A model generated the notes under the pieces. It was not told where the DNA came from. It searched no databases and was given only the letters and a program-made list of their open reading frames with translations. A stretch of DNA of 64,000 bases from positions 1-64,000 of the forward strand of contig NZ_SMFT01000004.1 of assembly GCF_004339025.1 (NCBI RefSeq), given 5' to 3'. Both the position numbers and the translations under genes were made by a program. The stretch is from Volucribacter psittacicida (GTDB taxonomy: Bacteria; Pseudomonadota; Gammaproteobacteria; Enterobacterales; Pasteurellaceae). Shown here piece after piece: positions 29,400 to 40,482 of the stretch; position 1 is the stretch's first letter; every line of letters starts with the position of its first letter.

Positions 29400-30173
29400 T
29401 CATTTCACTTGTAATAGCTTTTCAATGACTCTTGCTACCGCAAAAAAACCGAACGTCGCTGTTACCATTGTGGCAGCCCCAAATCCATTGGCACAATTCA
29501 TGGTTGCCGAAGTTTCACAAGCCCCTGTTAATTGGGGAAAAATGAGAGGTTGAGTAGAAAATACCGCATCAATTCCAAATTTACGCTTAGGATTTTGGCT
29601 AAAATGATATTCTTTGCGTAAAACTGACCGCACTTTTGCTAATAAAGGATCTTGAATTGTCTTACTTAAATCAGCAATTTGAATTTGACGAGGATCAGTC
29701 TGCCCTCCTGCCCCACCAACAGTAATCACTTTCATTTTATGCCGTTTACAATAAGCCAATAATGCCGCTTTGGTTTTCACATTATCAATAGCGTCAATAA
29801 CATAAGAAAAACCTGTATCAAGATAATCGGACAAATTATCTTGGCTAAGAAAGTCATCAATAATATGTACTTTACACTGGGGATTAATTTGCTGTACACG
29901 TTGTTGCATAACCTCTGTTTTCAACTGCCCAATAGTTTGGGTTAAAGCGGGTAATTGACGGTTTATATTGGTCACGCAAATATCGTCCATATCAATTAAG
30001 GTCAACTCACCAATACCTGATCTCGCCAAAGCCTCAACAACCCAAGAGCCTACTCCGCCAATACCTATGACACAAATATGCGCCTGCTGTAAGCGTTCAA
30101 GGGCTTGCTCACCATATAAACGAGCAATTCCGCCAAAACGGCGTTGATAATCCTCATGAATGACTTTATCCAT
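29400..30173 (-). CDS. tcdA: tRNA threonylcarbamoyladenosine dehydratase TcdA (CsdL)
   Basis: E1-like ATP-dependent enzyme that converts t6A37 in tRNA to the cyclic form ct6A. The nucleotide loop GIGGVGSWVVEALARSG is at about residues 31-47. The blocks LIDMDDICVTNINRQ and VIDAIDNVKTKAALL are typical. The likely start ATG 30173 shares its A with the stop codon of mltA (TAATG), so the two are translationally coupled. An ATG 15 bases upstream is in frame but less likely. Confidence 0.93.
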   Translation of the reverse strand: MDKVIHEDYQRRFGGIARLYGEQALERLQQAHICVIGIGGVGSWVVEALARSGIGELTLIDMDDICVTNINRQLPALTQTIGQLKTEVMQQRVQQINPQCKVHIIDDFLSQDNLSDYLDTGFSYVIDAIDNVKTKAALLAYCKRHKMKVITVGGAGGQTDPRQIQIADLSKTIQDPLLAKVRSVLRKEYHFSQNPKRKFGIDAVFSTQPLIFPQLTGACETSATMNCANGFGAATMVTATFGFFAVARVIEKLLQVK

Positions 30174-31273
30174 TACTGTAATACCCAAACTCGTCCATAA
30201 TGTTTTAACAATCCTGCCGTATGCCCTGCCTCATCGCCAATGCCTTGATACAAGTCTAAATGCTGCCCTTTAATCGCACCGCCAACATCTAAAGCCACAG
30301 CTAAATGCAAAATATGTTGCCCAGTCCATTGCCCCTTTTTATCCAGTTGTGGAATTTCCACTAATAAAATACTGCCTAAAGGGATCACATTGCGATCCAC
30401 TGCTACAGAAGCAAGCCCCACTAATGGCACACCTGCTGCCCCTTTGACATCAAAAGTAGGATCATGCTTAAAAAAGACATAAGATTGATTACGTTCTAAC
30501 AAACGCTGAAAACGATCAGGATTACGTTCGCCCCATTCCTTAATCGCTTGCATTGACATTTTTTCTTTTTCAACTTCGCCATCTTCAACTAATAAACGCC
30601 CAACACTGGTATAACTAAAACCATTTTGACCACCATAAGCAAAATGGGCGAGCTTACCACCACCAAAATCCGCAAAGCCACTGCCCTGAACGCCCATAGC
30701 AAAAACGTTATACATCGTGGTATAGCCCAATTCCAACCCTTGCCCACGCAATGCACCCGCGTAAATTTGAGCACGAGTAAAGCGTTTATTTTTAGGTAAG
30801 GCATAAATTGGATGCTGATATTCGCCTTGTGGTTGCTTTCTTGCTTGGAAAACAGGAATATAATACCCTGTCATTAATACATTTTGATAACCATCAACGC
30901 CTGCCATTTGTTGCATACCAAGATTAAAAGCCGCAAGATCCTTAACATTTCCCCCTGCCGCTACCCAACGGGTAATTTTCGCGTAAGTATGGGCATGTGT
31001 TGAATTTAAACGTGGCGAATAATGTCTAACTTTAGATAATTGGGTTAAAAAATCACCTTGATTAACAACCCCCGTTTGATTATCAATTTGTGCAACCTGG
31101 GTTAAAGGTAAAGAAAGATAACTACGCCCTGCATATTTTGCACCAAGGGCTTCCTTTTCCTGCCAAGGCGAAAGCGATTGTGAACTATCTGAACTACAAT
31201 TTGCTAATAAACATCCAACAATAAATAATAAAATTAAACGAAAAAAAGCATAAATTCGATTAAAAAATAACAT
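30173..31273 (-). CDS. mltA: Membrane-bound lytic murein transglycosylase A (MltA)
   Basis: Outer-membrane lipoprotein that cleaves glycan strands to 1,6-anhydro muropeptides. The chosen ATG has GGAA eight bases upstream; it gives a signal peptide ending in LLANC, a lipobox. A further ATG at 31321 would add 16 residues before it. The MltA domain has VLMTGYYIPVFQAR and the C-terminal 3D domain has GLASVAVDRNVIPLGS and ALDVGGAIKGQHLDLY with the catalytic Asp. Upstream gene of the mltA-tcdA pair. Confidence 0.94.
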   Translation of the reverse strand: MLFFNRIYAFFRLILLFIVGCLLANCSSDSSQSLSPWQEKEALGAKYAGRSYLSLPLTQVAQIDNQTGVVNQGDFLTQLSKVRHYSPRLNSTHAHTYAKITRWVAAGGNVKDLAAFNLGMQQMAGVDGYQNVLMTGYYIPVFQARKQPQGEYQHPIYALPKNKRFTRAQIYAGALRGQGLELGYTTMYNVFAMGVQGSGFADFGGGKLAHFAYGGQNGFSYTSVGRLLVEDGEVEKEKMSMQAIKEWGERNPDRFQRLLERNQSYVFFKHDPTFDVKGAAGVPLVGLASVAVDRNVIPLGSILLVEIPQLDKKGQWTGQHILHLAVALDVGGAIKGQHLDLYQGIGDEAGHTAGLLKHYGRVWVLQ

Positions 31274-31467
31274 AACTATTCCAACAAATGGCTTGATAAA
31301 ACAAAAGCTATAAACTACCAAAAAAAAGAAAAAATAAATAGTGCATTTTAAAAATTTACCGCATATTTGCTAATGTTCAAATCAAAGAATCCCATAAGAA
31401 TACTGAGGATTAAATCAACATATCGGCTATTTTTTTAGCAAACAAATCATAAAATCTAAATTAATGA

Positions 31468-31495
31468 TTGCAATAAATTTTTAAAAGCGTATATT
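31468..31495 (+). promoter_or_regulatory. Promoter of the initiator tRNA gene
   Basis: TTGCAA at 31468 and TATATT at 31490 with a 16-base spacer, ending 13 bases before the tRNA. Confidence 0.65.
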
Positions 31496-31508
31496 GCACA
31501 CCTGTTGA

Positions 31509-31585
<77 letters not shown>

Positions 31586-31593
31586 GATTTTTT

Positions 31594-31619
31594 AAGCACC
31601 TTGGTTAAGGTGCTTTTTT
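31594..31619 (+). terminator. Intrinsic terminator after tRNA-fMet
   Basis: AAGCACC-TTGGTTAA-GGTGCTT followed by TTTT. Confidence 0.85.
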
Positions 31620-31643
31620 GTTTTATTCTTTTCTAATTTAGCA

Positions 31644-32492
31644 TCATTTTAAGTTCAATTCTGTTCCTAGAGAAAGGCGAACCTTAGACCAAATCAATGC
31701 GAATAAAAAGAATAGGGCTTGCAGTAAGATAATGCAAGGGCCTGTGGCGGCATCAATGTGGTAACTCAGTAATGTGCCAAGAATAGTGGAAAGTACTGAA
31801 GTGATTAATGCGATTAATAACATCATATCAAAACGGTGAGTAAGTAAATAAGCGGTAATGCCCGGTGAAATTAACATAGCAACCACTAAAATAATCCCGA
31901 CCACTTGCATAGCGGTAATAATGGCTAAGGCTAATAAGATCAATAGTCCATAATGTAAACGGCGAATGGAAAGTCCTGCTACTCTTGCATGGCTAGGATC
32001 AAAGCAATACAATAAAAAATCTCGTCTTTTTGCAACAATTACGCAGAATATCAATAAGCTAATAATAAGAGTTTGTATCAGCTCCGCTTGGCTTATTCCC
32101 AATAAATTACCAAATAATATGTGCATTAAATGTTGGTTGGTTTCTACTTTGGTAAACAACACTAAACCAAAGGCAAACATTCCTGCAAACACAATCCCCA
32201 TGGCAGTATCTTCTTTGATTCGGCTATTTTCTTTTAGGTAACCGACACTGACAGCACAGAAAATCCCTGAGAAGAATGCCCCAATAGCGAGGGGGATTCC
32301 TAATAAGAAAGCAATCACAATACCCGGTAACACCGCATGAGAAATAGCGTCCCCCATTAATGACCAGCCTTTTAAGACTAAATAACAAGATAATACGGCA
32401 CAAATAATAGCAACCGTTAATGCGGTAATTAGGGCATTTTGCATAAATGGAAAAAGAAAGGGTTCTGTTAGCCAATTCCAGATGACTTGCAT
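31644..32492 (-). CDS. yfeD: Manganese/iron ABC transporter permease YfeD/SitD type
   Basis: Second inner-membrane permease of the chelated metal importer. 282 aa with about eight to nine helices; blocks GWSLMGDAISHAVLPGIV (about 43-60) and the late HIDAATGPCIILLQALFF are typical of the ABC-3 family. Its start overlaps the yfeC stop by one base. It and YfeC are paralogues (GWSL-GDA-SH-V-PG in both). Last gene of yfeABCD. Confidence 0.93.
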   Translation of the reverse strand: MQVIWNWLTEPFLFPFMQNALITALTVAIICAVLSCYLVLKGWSLMGDAISHAVLPGIVIAFLLGIPLAIGAFFSGIFCAVSVGYLKENSRIKEDTAMGIVFAGMFAFGLVLFTKVETNQHLMHILFGNLLGISQAELIQTLIISLLIFCVIVAKRRDFLLYCFDPSHARVAGLSIRRLHYGLLILLALAIITAMQVVGIILVVAMLISPGITAYLLTHRFDMMLLIALITSVLSTILGTLLSYHIDAATGPCIILLQALFFLFALIWSKVRLSLGTELNLK

Positions 32493-33355
32493 TATTGCTC
32501 TCCTACTTTAATCTGAGGCTTATTTGCCAAACGCTGTTTTACTAGCCCATATTTAGGGGCAAAAAAGAAAGCGAGCAAGAAACAAAGGGTTTGTAAGCTC
32601 ACAATGATACCGCCTGTTGAACCATCAAGATAATAACTTAAGTAAGCACCAATGCCACTGGTGAGTACACCAAGTAATACGGCAATAATGATGAGTTTAC
32701 CAAAACGATCTGTTAATAAATAGGCTGTTGCCCCTGGGGTAATGACCATGGCTATCACTAAAATCGCTCCGACAGTTTGTAAAGCGGCGACCACACAGGC
32801 ACTTAATAAGGTAAAAAATAAGACTTTATAGGCTAACGGCGATAACCCCACAGAACGTGCGTGTGTTTCATCAAAAAAGACCAATAAAAGGTTTTTCCAA
32901 TGTAATAGTAGAAAAATGAGACTAATTGCAATAATCCATAGCACTTGGATCATATCATTGTCACTAATACCCAATACGTTGCCCAATACGATAGATTGCA
33001 CATCAACGGACGTTGGGTTTAAAGAGATGATTAATAAACCAATGGCAAAGAATGTGGTAAAAATGAAGCCGATGACGGCGTCTTCGCGTAATTTGGTAAT
33101 GGATTTAATCCATAAAATGGCTACCGCCGCTAAAAAGCCTGAAAAAAATGCCCCTAGGGCGTAGGGTAATGCAAAGGCATAGGCAATAGCGACACCCGGG
33201 ACAACCGAATGAGATAAGGCATCGCCAATTAATGACCAACCTTTTAACATTAAATAGGCGGATAAAAAGGCACAAATTCCTCCTACAGCGGCACTCACAA
33301 AAATGGCTTTTAGCATATAGTTATACTGAAAGGGTTCCATTAATAACGCAAACAT
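32492..33355 (-). CDS. yfeC: Manganese/iron ABC transporter permease YfeC/SitC type
   Basis: Inner-membrane permease (287 aa, ABC-3 family) with MLKGWSLIGDALSHSVVPGVA (about 36-56) and the QTVGAILVIAMVITPGATAYLL block that is shared with YfeD. Start overlaps the yfeB stop by one base; stop overlaps yfeD. The overlap chain shows tight translational coupling of the four genes. Confidence 0.93.
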   Translation of the reverse strand: MFALLMEPFQYNYMLKAIFVSAAVGGICAFLSAYLMLKGWSLIGDALSHSVVPGVAIAYAFALPYALGAFFSGFLAAVAILWIKSITKLREDAVIGFIFTTFFAIGLLIISLNPTSVDVQSIVLGNVLGISDNDMIQVLWIIAISLIFLLLHWKNLLLVFFDETHARSVGLSPLAYKVLFFTLLSACVVAALQTVGAILVIAMVITPGATAYLLTDRFGKLIIIAVLLGVLTSGIGAYLSYYLDGSTGGIIVSLQTLCFLLAFFFAPKYGLVKQRLANKPQIKVGEQ

Positions 33356-34236
33356 TAGGCTTTCCCCTTATCATTTTTAATAATGGGGGCTGGCGGATCA
33401 ATTTTGGTATGTCCATAAAATACCGCTGGGCGTTCATCATCGGTTAATACTGTAACGGCACGTGGATCTTCATCATCATGTAGATCATTACCTAATAATT
33501 TAATATGGCGTAATACCCCACCAAATACCCGTTCTAAGTTTTCTTGGTTAAAAGTACTTTCTATATTTCCTGTGGCAAGGACGGTACGATTAATCATTAC
33601 CACCTGATCACAAAAATCTGGCACGCTACCTAAATTATGGGTAGATACTAAGATTAAATGCCCATCAGCACGCAGTTGATTTAACAAATCTACAATGGCA
33701 TTCTCGGTTTTTACGTCCACACCAGTAAAAGGCTCATCAAGTAAAATAATCTTACTTTGTTGAGCTAAAGCCCTTGCTAAAAAGACCCGTTTTTTCTGCC
33801 CACCTGAGAGTTCGCCAATTTGACGATGGGCTAAATGCTCAACATTTACCCGTTGCATGGCTTCAATGACTTTCTGCTTATCCTGTTTGGAAGGAATACG
33901 CAAAAAGTTCATATAGCCATAACGTCCCATCATCACCACATCATAAACAGACACAGGAAATGCCCAATCCACATTTTCACTTTGTGGAACATAGGACACA
34001 AGGTTTTGTTTTAAGGCTTGATTAATAGGGAGTCCACATAAACTAATATTGCCTTTCGTTGGTCGTACTAACCCCATTAGGCTATTAAACAAGGTGGATT
34101 TTCCACTACCATTTACGCCCAATAAGGCACAGGTAGTGCCGCCTTGTAATTCAAAACTCACGTCATAAATGGCAACGTGTCCGTTGCTATAACGGACACT
34201 TACATCTTCAACATGAATAGATACTGATGATGACAT
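33355..34236 (-). CDS. yfeB: Manganese/iron ABC transporter ATPase YfeB/SitB type
   Basis: ATPase subunit. Walker [10 protein letters not shown] (about 39), signature LSGGQKKR (about 143), Walker B IILLDEP (about 163) and the H-loop LVSTHN are intact. The C-terminal 50 residues ([22 protein letters not shown]...) extend beyond the usual ABC core, as in other YfeB proteins. Start overlaps the yfeA stop by one base. Confidence 0.95.
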   Translation of the reverse strand: MSSSVSIHVEDVSVRYSNGHVAIYDVSFELQGGTTCALLGVNGSGKSTLFNSLMGLVRPTKGNISLCGLPINQALKQNLVSYVPQSENVDWAFPVSVYDVVMMGRYGYMNFLRIPSKQDKQKVIEAMQRVNVEHLAHRQIGELSGGQKKRVFLARALAQQSKIILLDEPFTGVDVKTENAIVDLLNQLRADGHLILVSTHNLGSVPDFCDQVVMINRTVLATGNIESTFNQENLERVFGGVLRHIKLLGNDLHDDEDPRAVTVLTDDERPAVFYGHTKIDPPAPIIKNDKGKA

Positions 34237-35117
34237 TATTTATTAAAACCCTCTACAATGATCGATACCGTTGTATTCAGTAAATCAATATAGGTTGGAA
34301 CTGGACCATCGGCAGTAGATAATGAATCCACATATAACGCACCGCCATATTTTGCCCCCGTTTCTTTCGCCACTTGCTGAGCAGGTTTTGGCGAAATTGT
34401 ACTTTCACTGAATACCACTGGAATATTATTTTTCTTCACTAAATCAATTAATTGACGCACTTGTTGTGGCGTACCTTGTTGTTCAGCATTAATTGGCCAT
34501 AAATAAGCCTCTTTATAACCATAATCATGCGCTAAATAACTAAACGCCCCTTCACTGGTCACTAACCAACGTTGTTGTTCAGGCACTTGAGCTAATTTTG
34601 CTCGTAATGGCTGGTCTAATTGCTGGATTTTCTCTGCATAGGCTTGTGCGTTTTTACGATAAGTCTCTGCATTTTTTGGATCATATTTAATCAAGGCGTT
34701 TTTAATATTCTCAATATAAATCAACGCATTTGATGGCGACATCCAAGCGTGTGGATTAGGCATATCTTTATAAGATCCCTCGGTAATTGCAATTGGCGTA
34801 ATCCCCTCTGTTACCACAACGGACGGCTTATCTTTGACATTTTGTAAAAAACGCTCAAACCAACGCTCTAAATTTAACCCATTCCACAACACCAAATCCG
34901 CAGATTGTGCTTTCACAATATCCTGTGGTGTCGGTTGATAATCGTGAATTTCTGCGCCTGGTTTAGTAATAGACTCAACCACTGCCGCATCGCCAGCGAC
35001 ATTTTGAGCAATATCCTGAATAACGGTAAAAGTGGTTAATACCTTAAATTGTTGTGCTTGCGCACCCATTCCCACACAAAAAAGTGCAAGTCCCGCAATA
35101 AAATGCTTTAATTTCAT
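34236..35117 (-). CDS. yfeA: Periplasmic metal-binding protein YfeA/SitA type
   Basis: Cluster A-I solute-binding protein for Mn(II)/Fe(II). A signal peptide covers residues 1-21 (AQA). Metal ligands sit in [14 protein letters not shown] (His about 57), [10 protein letters not shown] (His about 123) and the later acidic blocks VTSEGAF and [11 protein letters not shown]. It lacks the long His loop of ZnuA, which argues for Mn/Fe over zinc. First gene of yfeABCD, with a perfect Fur-type palindrome about 135 bases upstream. Confidence 0.93.
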   Translation of the reverse strand: MKLKHFIAGLALFCVGMGAQAQQFKVLTTFTVIQDIAQNVAGDAAVVESITKPGAEIHDYQPTPQDIVKAQSADLVLWNGLNLERWFERFLQNVKDKPSVVVTEGITPIAITEGSYKDMPNPHAWMSPSNALIYIENIKNALIKYDPKNAETYRKNAQAYAEKIQQLDQPLRAKLAQVPEQQRWLVTSEGAFSYLAHDYGYKEAYLWPINAEQQGTPQQVRQLIDLVKKNNIPVVFSESTISPKPAQQVAKETGAKYGGALYVDSLSTADGPVPTYIDLLNTTVSIIVEGFNK

Positions 35118-35495
35118 TGTTATCTCCTAAAATTGAGGATCAATATTAAAATAATGATCGATAAACTATAATTTTTTCTATTTATGTATTTTAGCGTAAA
35201 CACATAAACAGCGAGATTAATATTACCTCAATTCTTTAACAAGTCAATAGTTATTGATAATGATTATCAATAATAAACCTTAATATTTATCAGGTTATTG
35301 GCTCATACTAGCCATTTTAAGCCAAAATGTAAAATATTATACCTATTGGTAAAATCAATATTAAAACCCCTTAAAATTAGGAAACAAAAAATTTTCAAAA
35401 AACCACCGCACTTTCTTTCTAATTTACCCGCTAAACATAGCAATTTATTCCATTAACGACTACAATACAGCAAAATAATCAATCACCCTTTTTAC
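35118..35495. other. Intergenic region between yfeA and yadS
   Basis: A 378-base divergent promoter region. It holds the 23-bp Fur palindrome (35251-35273), AT-rich promoter-like sequence and an uptake signal (ACCGCACTTT, about 35403). No gene is evident. Confidence 0.6.
35251..35273. promoter_or_regulatory. Fur box, perfect 11-1-11 palindrome
   Basis: Arms TTATTGATAAT and ATTATCAATAA around one central G; every arm base pairs with its partner. It contains GATAAT and ATTATC, the Fur half-sites. It lies upstream of yfeA, so iron-Fur repression of the metal importer is expected. Confidence 0.85.
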
Positions 35496-36170
35496 ATGCT
35501 ATTAACCATTCTTTATATCATCGGTATTACCGCAGAAGCCATCACAGGTGCATTGGCGGCTGGGCGAGAAAAAATGGATATTTTTGGTGTTATTATCATT
35601 GCTTCAATGACCGCCGTGGGTGGCGGATCGGTAAGGGATATGTTATTAGGGCATTATCCCTTAACTTGGGTAAAACACCCTGAATATATTTTAATTGTTG
35701 CTGGTGCCGCTATAATGACCGTATTTATTGCCCCCTTAATCAATAATTTTATGCGTTATTTTCGTACCATTTTTTTGGTGTTAGATGCCTTAGGTTTAAT
35801 TGTCTTTGCCATTATCGGTGCACAAGTCGCATTAAGTATGGGGCATGGTTTTACTATCGCTGTGATTTCCGCCATTATCACAGGGGCGTTTGGTGGGGTA
35901 CTAAGAGATTTACTCTGTAATCGTATTCCGCTGGTTTTCCAAAAAGAATTATATGCTAGCGTTGCCTTATTATCTGCCAGCATTTATATTGGTTTACTTA
36001 AGTTAGGCATTGCCGCTAATTTAGTGATAATCATTACCCTAATATGTGGTTTTTTATTGCGTTTACTTGCCATTTATTTCAAGTTAGGTTTACCTGTTTT
36101 TGATTATCAAGAACAACAAATTGTGCCTAAACCCAAAATTAACGATAAATTACCGCCACCTAAAAAATAG
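35496..36170 (+). CDS. TRIC/UPF0126-type membrane protein YadS-like
   Basis: Small membrane protein (224 aa) with two related repeats of three helices: [35 protein letters not shown] (about 17-51) and a second with [26 protein letters not shown]. Members are linked to glycine or cation transport; the role in this organism is unknown. The stop is 11 bases before the proA ATG, so they are likely co-transcribed, as in Haemophilus. Confidence 0.88.
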   Translation: MLLTILYIIGITAEAITGALAAGREKMDIFGVIIIASMTAVGGGSVRDMLLGHYPLTWVKHPEYILIVAGAAIMTVFIAPLINNFMRYFRTIFLVLDALGLIVFAIIGAQVALSMGHGFTIAVISAIITGAFGGVLRDLLCNRIPLVFQKELYASVALLSASIYIGLLKLGIAANLVIIITLICGFLLRLLAIYFKLGLPVFDYQEQQIVPKPKINDKLPPPKK

Positions 36171-36181
36171 AGATTTCATAT

Positions 36182-37441
36182 ATGACAAAATTAATCAATA
36201 TGGGCAAACAAGCCAAACAAGCCAGCGTTATCCTTGCTCAACTCTCTGAACAACAAAAAAACCACGCATTACAGCTGATCGCCGAGCAGCTAGAAGCACA
36301 AAGTGCGGTCATTTTACAACAAAATTCTAAAGATATTGAGCAAGCCAAAGCCAATGGCTTATCAGAGGCAATCATTGATCGGCTATTGCTTACGCCACAA
36401 CGTTTACAAGCCATTGCCAATGATGTACGTCAAGTGATTTCCTTAGCCGATCCTATCGGACAAATTCTTGATGGTGGCAAATTAAATAGCGGTTTAACCA
36501 TTCAGCGTGTGCGTGTTCCTCTTGGCGTTATCGGCACAATTTATGAAGCCCGTCCCAATGTTACCATTGATGTGGCAAGCCTATGTTTAAAAACGGGCAA
36601 TGCGGTGATTTTACGCGGTGGCAAAGAAACACAATATTCTAATCAAATTTTAGTGGAAGTGATTCAATCCGCCTTACAACAAGCGGGATTACCCAAATAT
36701 GCAGTGCAAGCCATTACCGATCCCGATCGAGAGCTTGTACTAGAATTACTCAAATTGGATCAATATGTAGATATGATTATTCCTCGTGGCGGTGAGAAAT
36801 TACAAGCTTTATGCCAACAACAAGCAACAATTCCAGTGATTACTGGCGGTATTGGCGTATGCCATTTATTTGTAGAACAAAGTGCCGATCAAACCAAAGC
36901 ATTGCCACTAATTGAAAATGCGAAAACGCAACGCCCGAGTACCTGCAATACGCTAGAAACCCTATTGGTACAACAATCCATTGCTCACGCATTTTTACCT
37001 AAACTTCATCAACAATTAAGCCCTAAAAAGGTAAAATTTCACGCCGATCCTACCGCACTTGCGATTTTACAACAATGCCAAGCGGATGTTGTGCCATTAC
37101 AAACGGAGCAACTTTCCCAAGAATGGCTTTCCTATGATCTTAATGTGGTCATTGTTCAGGATTTAAGCGAGGCTGTTTCCCATATCCGTCGCTACGGTAG
37201 TCAACATTCAGACGGTATTCTGACCGAATCTATTCAGCAGGCTCAACAATTTGCACAACAGGTGGACTCTGCCGCAGTTTATATTAATGCCAGCACAAGA
37301 TTTACCGATGGTGCACAATTTGGTTTAGGCGCAGAGGTCGCCGTCAGCACCCAAAAATTACACGCAAGAGGCCCAATGGGACTTGACGCACTAACCACCT
37401 ATAAATGGTTATGTGTTGGCGATTACAGTATTAGAAACTAA
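36182..37441 (+). CDS. proA: Gamma-glutamyl phosphate reductase ProA
   Basis: NADPH-dependent step of proline synthesis (gamma-glutamyl phosphate to glutamate semialdehyde). The catalytic Cys is in [18 protein letters not shown] (about residue 257). The cofactor and substrate blocks [31 protein letters not shown] and [22 protein letters not shown] are present. The 419-aa length is normal. An uptake signal lies inside the gene at 36301. proB is not in the window. Confidence 0.96.
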   Translation: MTKLINMGKQAKQASVILAQLSEQQKNHALQLIAEQLEAQSAVILQQNSKDIEQAKANGLSEAIIDRLLLTPQRLQAIANDVRQVISLADPIGQILDGGKLNSGLTIQRVRVPLGVIGTIYEARPNVTIDVASLCLKTGNAVILRGGKETQYSNQILVEVIQSALQQAGLPKYAVQAITDPDRELVLELLKLDQYVDMIIPRGGEKLQALCQQQATIPVITGGIGVCHLFVEQSADQTKALPLIENAKTQRPSTCNTLETLLVQQSIAHAFLPKLHQQLSPKKVKFHADPTALAILQQCQADVVPLQTEQLSQEWLSYDLNVVIVQDLSEAVSHIRRYGSQHSDGILTESIQQAQQFAQQVDSAAVYINASTRFTDGAQFGLGAEVAVSTQKLHARGPMGLDALTTYKWLCVGDYSIRN

Positions 37442-37466
37442 ATCATAAAAATAAAATGGAAAAACT

Positions 37467-38303
37467 ATGTTAGAAATAAATGCCTTAAAACAAATGTTTC
37501 CTGTGTTTGTTACCCCAAGCCACGATGGAAAATACTTCCATAATTATGTGATTTCATTACTCAATCTCACTAGCCAAGCACAACAATTTGGGCTTGCTAT
37601 GCAAGTTTCATTGCAACGTGGCGAAAGCCTTATTACAAGGGCAAGAAATAACGCTGTTGCTGAATTTCTTGCTAACCCTAATTGGACACATTTATTTTGG
37701 ATTGATTCCGATATTGGTTTTGAACCCGAAGCAGCCATTCGTTTACTCTTGTCCGATTATGATGTCGCGGCGGGCGTTTATCCCTTGAAACACGAACAAT
37801 GGCCTCAGCATATCAAAGCAAATATGAGCCAAAAAGACTTTGAAGCCGCCAGTACACGCTATACAGTAAATCATAGTAAAGTGGAAAATGATGAAGTCAC
37901 TTTTAATATTCAACCTGATGGTTTTCTTGAAGTTGATGAAGCCCCAACGGGCTTTATGGTAATAAAGCGTCAAGTGTTTGAAAAACTCATCAACGCCTAC
38001 CCAGAATTACGCTATACCCCTGATAGTATTGGTTTTGAAGATAAAGGCTTGCATTACCGCTTTTTTGATGCCATGGTAGATCCCGTATCCAACCGTTATC
38101 TTTCCGAAGATTATGGTTTTTGTTACCTTTGGCGACAAATTGGCGGAAAAATCTATATTGATTGTCGCTCTAACCTGACTCATCAAGGTGCAAAATTATA
38201 TACGGGCGATTTCGCCAATTCACTAAAACATAACCTCGCTAACGCCATTGGGGCACCAAGTGGTAAACGTATGGTAATTAATGGGCTGGAGTATTTAAAG
38301 TAA
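37467..38303 (+). CDS. Glycosyltransferase-like protein with DxD motif
   Basis: Predicted cytoplasmic nucleotide-sugar-dependent transferase (278 aa). It has the GT-A pattern: PSHDGKYFHNYVISLLNL at the N-terminus, RARNNAVAEFL, WIDSDIGFEPEAAIRLL (DxD-like, about 72-88), and a late EDYGFCYLWRQIGGKIYID block. No signal peptide. Acceptor sugar or protein unknown; LPS or surface glycan decoration is plausible. It follows proA by 25 bases; a bidirectional terminator follows. Confidence 0.75.
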   Translation: MLEINALKQMFPVFVTPSHDGKYFHNYVISLLNLTSQAQQFGLAMQVSLQRGESLITRARNNAVAEFLANPNWTHLFWIDSDIGFEPEAAIRLLLSDYDVAAGVYPLKHEQWPQHIKANMSQKDFEAASTRYTVNHSKVENDEVTFNIQPDGFLEVDEAPTGFMVIKRQVFEKLINAYPELRYTPDSIGFEDKGLHYRFFDAMVDPVSNRYLSEDYGFCYLWRQIGGKIYIDCRSNLTHQGAKLYTGDFANSLKHNLANAIGAPSGKRMVINGLEYLK

Positions 38304-38308
38304 ATACA

Positions 38309-38335
38309 AAAAATGGCACATTAAGTGCCATTTTT
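38309..38335. terminator. Bidirectional terminator between glycosyltransferase gene and obgE
   Basis: AAAAATGGCAC-ATTAA-GTGCCATTTTT between convergent genes; both flanks have A/T tracts. Confidence 0.8.
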
Positions 38336-38341
38336 CCTCAA

Positions 38342-39523
<1,182 letters not shown>

Positions 39524-39570
39524 TTATCCTTTCATTTATGTCGTTGTTTCAATTTGAAATATTAAAATAT

Positions 39571-40482
39571 TCATTTAATTAATTTATGCCCTATTGCTGA
39601 CAACATTGCCCCCAATACCACGACCATCGCCCCGAAATAACTCATAGCATTTAATTGGGGATCAGCAAAATATTCAGGCAAAATCCTATGTAATAAATGC
39701 GAAAACAAAATGGTAAATAAAGGCACTAAGGTAATGACCACACTAACCTTAGAGACTTCCCAACGATTTAATGCTTCCGCATAAGCCCCATAGCCAATTA
39801 GGGTATTTAAGCAACAATAAATAAAACAAAATAGGGTAATTCCCGTTAGTCCATTTACTTGGCTTGGCTGGGCAAAAGGGGTAAAAATAATGGCACAACC
39901 TAAATACATTACGAATAAAATTTGTGGGGCGGTGAAATTACGCAACATTAATTTTTGTGCCATACCATAAGCCACCCAAACTAAAGCAGCACTAATGCTT
40001 CCCAAAATACCTATGGCATAAATATTAAACCCAAATAATAAATTAAAGCGATCATTAAAAAATAAAGCCAATCCTATTATTAAAATACCTAAACCAATTT
40101 TTTGATGTAACCCCAATTTTTCTTTAAAAACAATCACGCCACAAATTAGCATTGCAAAAGAAGATAAATGAATAAATATCTGTGCAATCGCAGGTTCAAT
40201 ATAATTTAATGAGGTATTAAATAAAAAGAAATTTCCTGCAAGCCCCATAATACCTATTATGGCTAAAACCACATAATAACGATTAAATTGGGATTTTTTA
40301 GGCAATTTTCCCCGCACAGCTAAAATGATCAATAAAATTACTGCCGCTACCCAAAATCGATAAAAAATAATACTTTGGCTATTCATTACCGTTAAAACTT
40401 GCTTCAATGCCACAGGCAAGGATCCCCAAGCCATTGCAGTTATCAAGGCAAAGATAAAGCCTATTATGGGTTGATCTTTCAT
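39571..40482 (-). CDS. EamA/DMT-family transporter, second tandem copy
   Basis: Inner-membrane exporter-type protein (303 aa, ten helices, two EamA repeats). It shares with its upstream neighbour the blocks WASFP/WGSLPVALKQVL, YAEALNRWEVSKVS, PVFTILF/PLFTILFSHL and a C-terminal LSAIGHKL end, so the two are diverged duplicates. The start overlaps the neighbour's stop by four bases (ATGA). Substrate unknown. Confidence 0.88.
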   Translation of the reverse strand: MKDQPIIGFIFALITAMAWGSLPVALKQVLTVMNSQSIIFYRFWVAAVILLIILAVRGKLPKKSQFNRYYVVLAIIGIMGLAGNFFLFNTSLNYIEPAIAQIFIHLSSFAMLICGVIVFKEKLGLHQKIGLGILIIGLALFFNDRFNLLFGFNIYAIGILGSISAALVWVAYGMAQKLMLRNFTAPQILFVMYLGCAIIFTPFAQPSQVNGLTGITLFCFIYCCLNTLIGYGAYAEALNRWEVSKVSVVITLVPLFTILFSHLLHRILPEYFADPQLNAMSYFGAMVVVLGAMLSAIGHKLIK

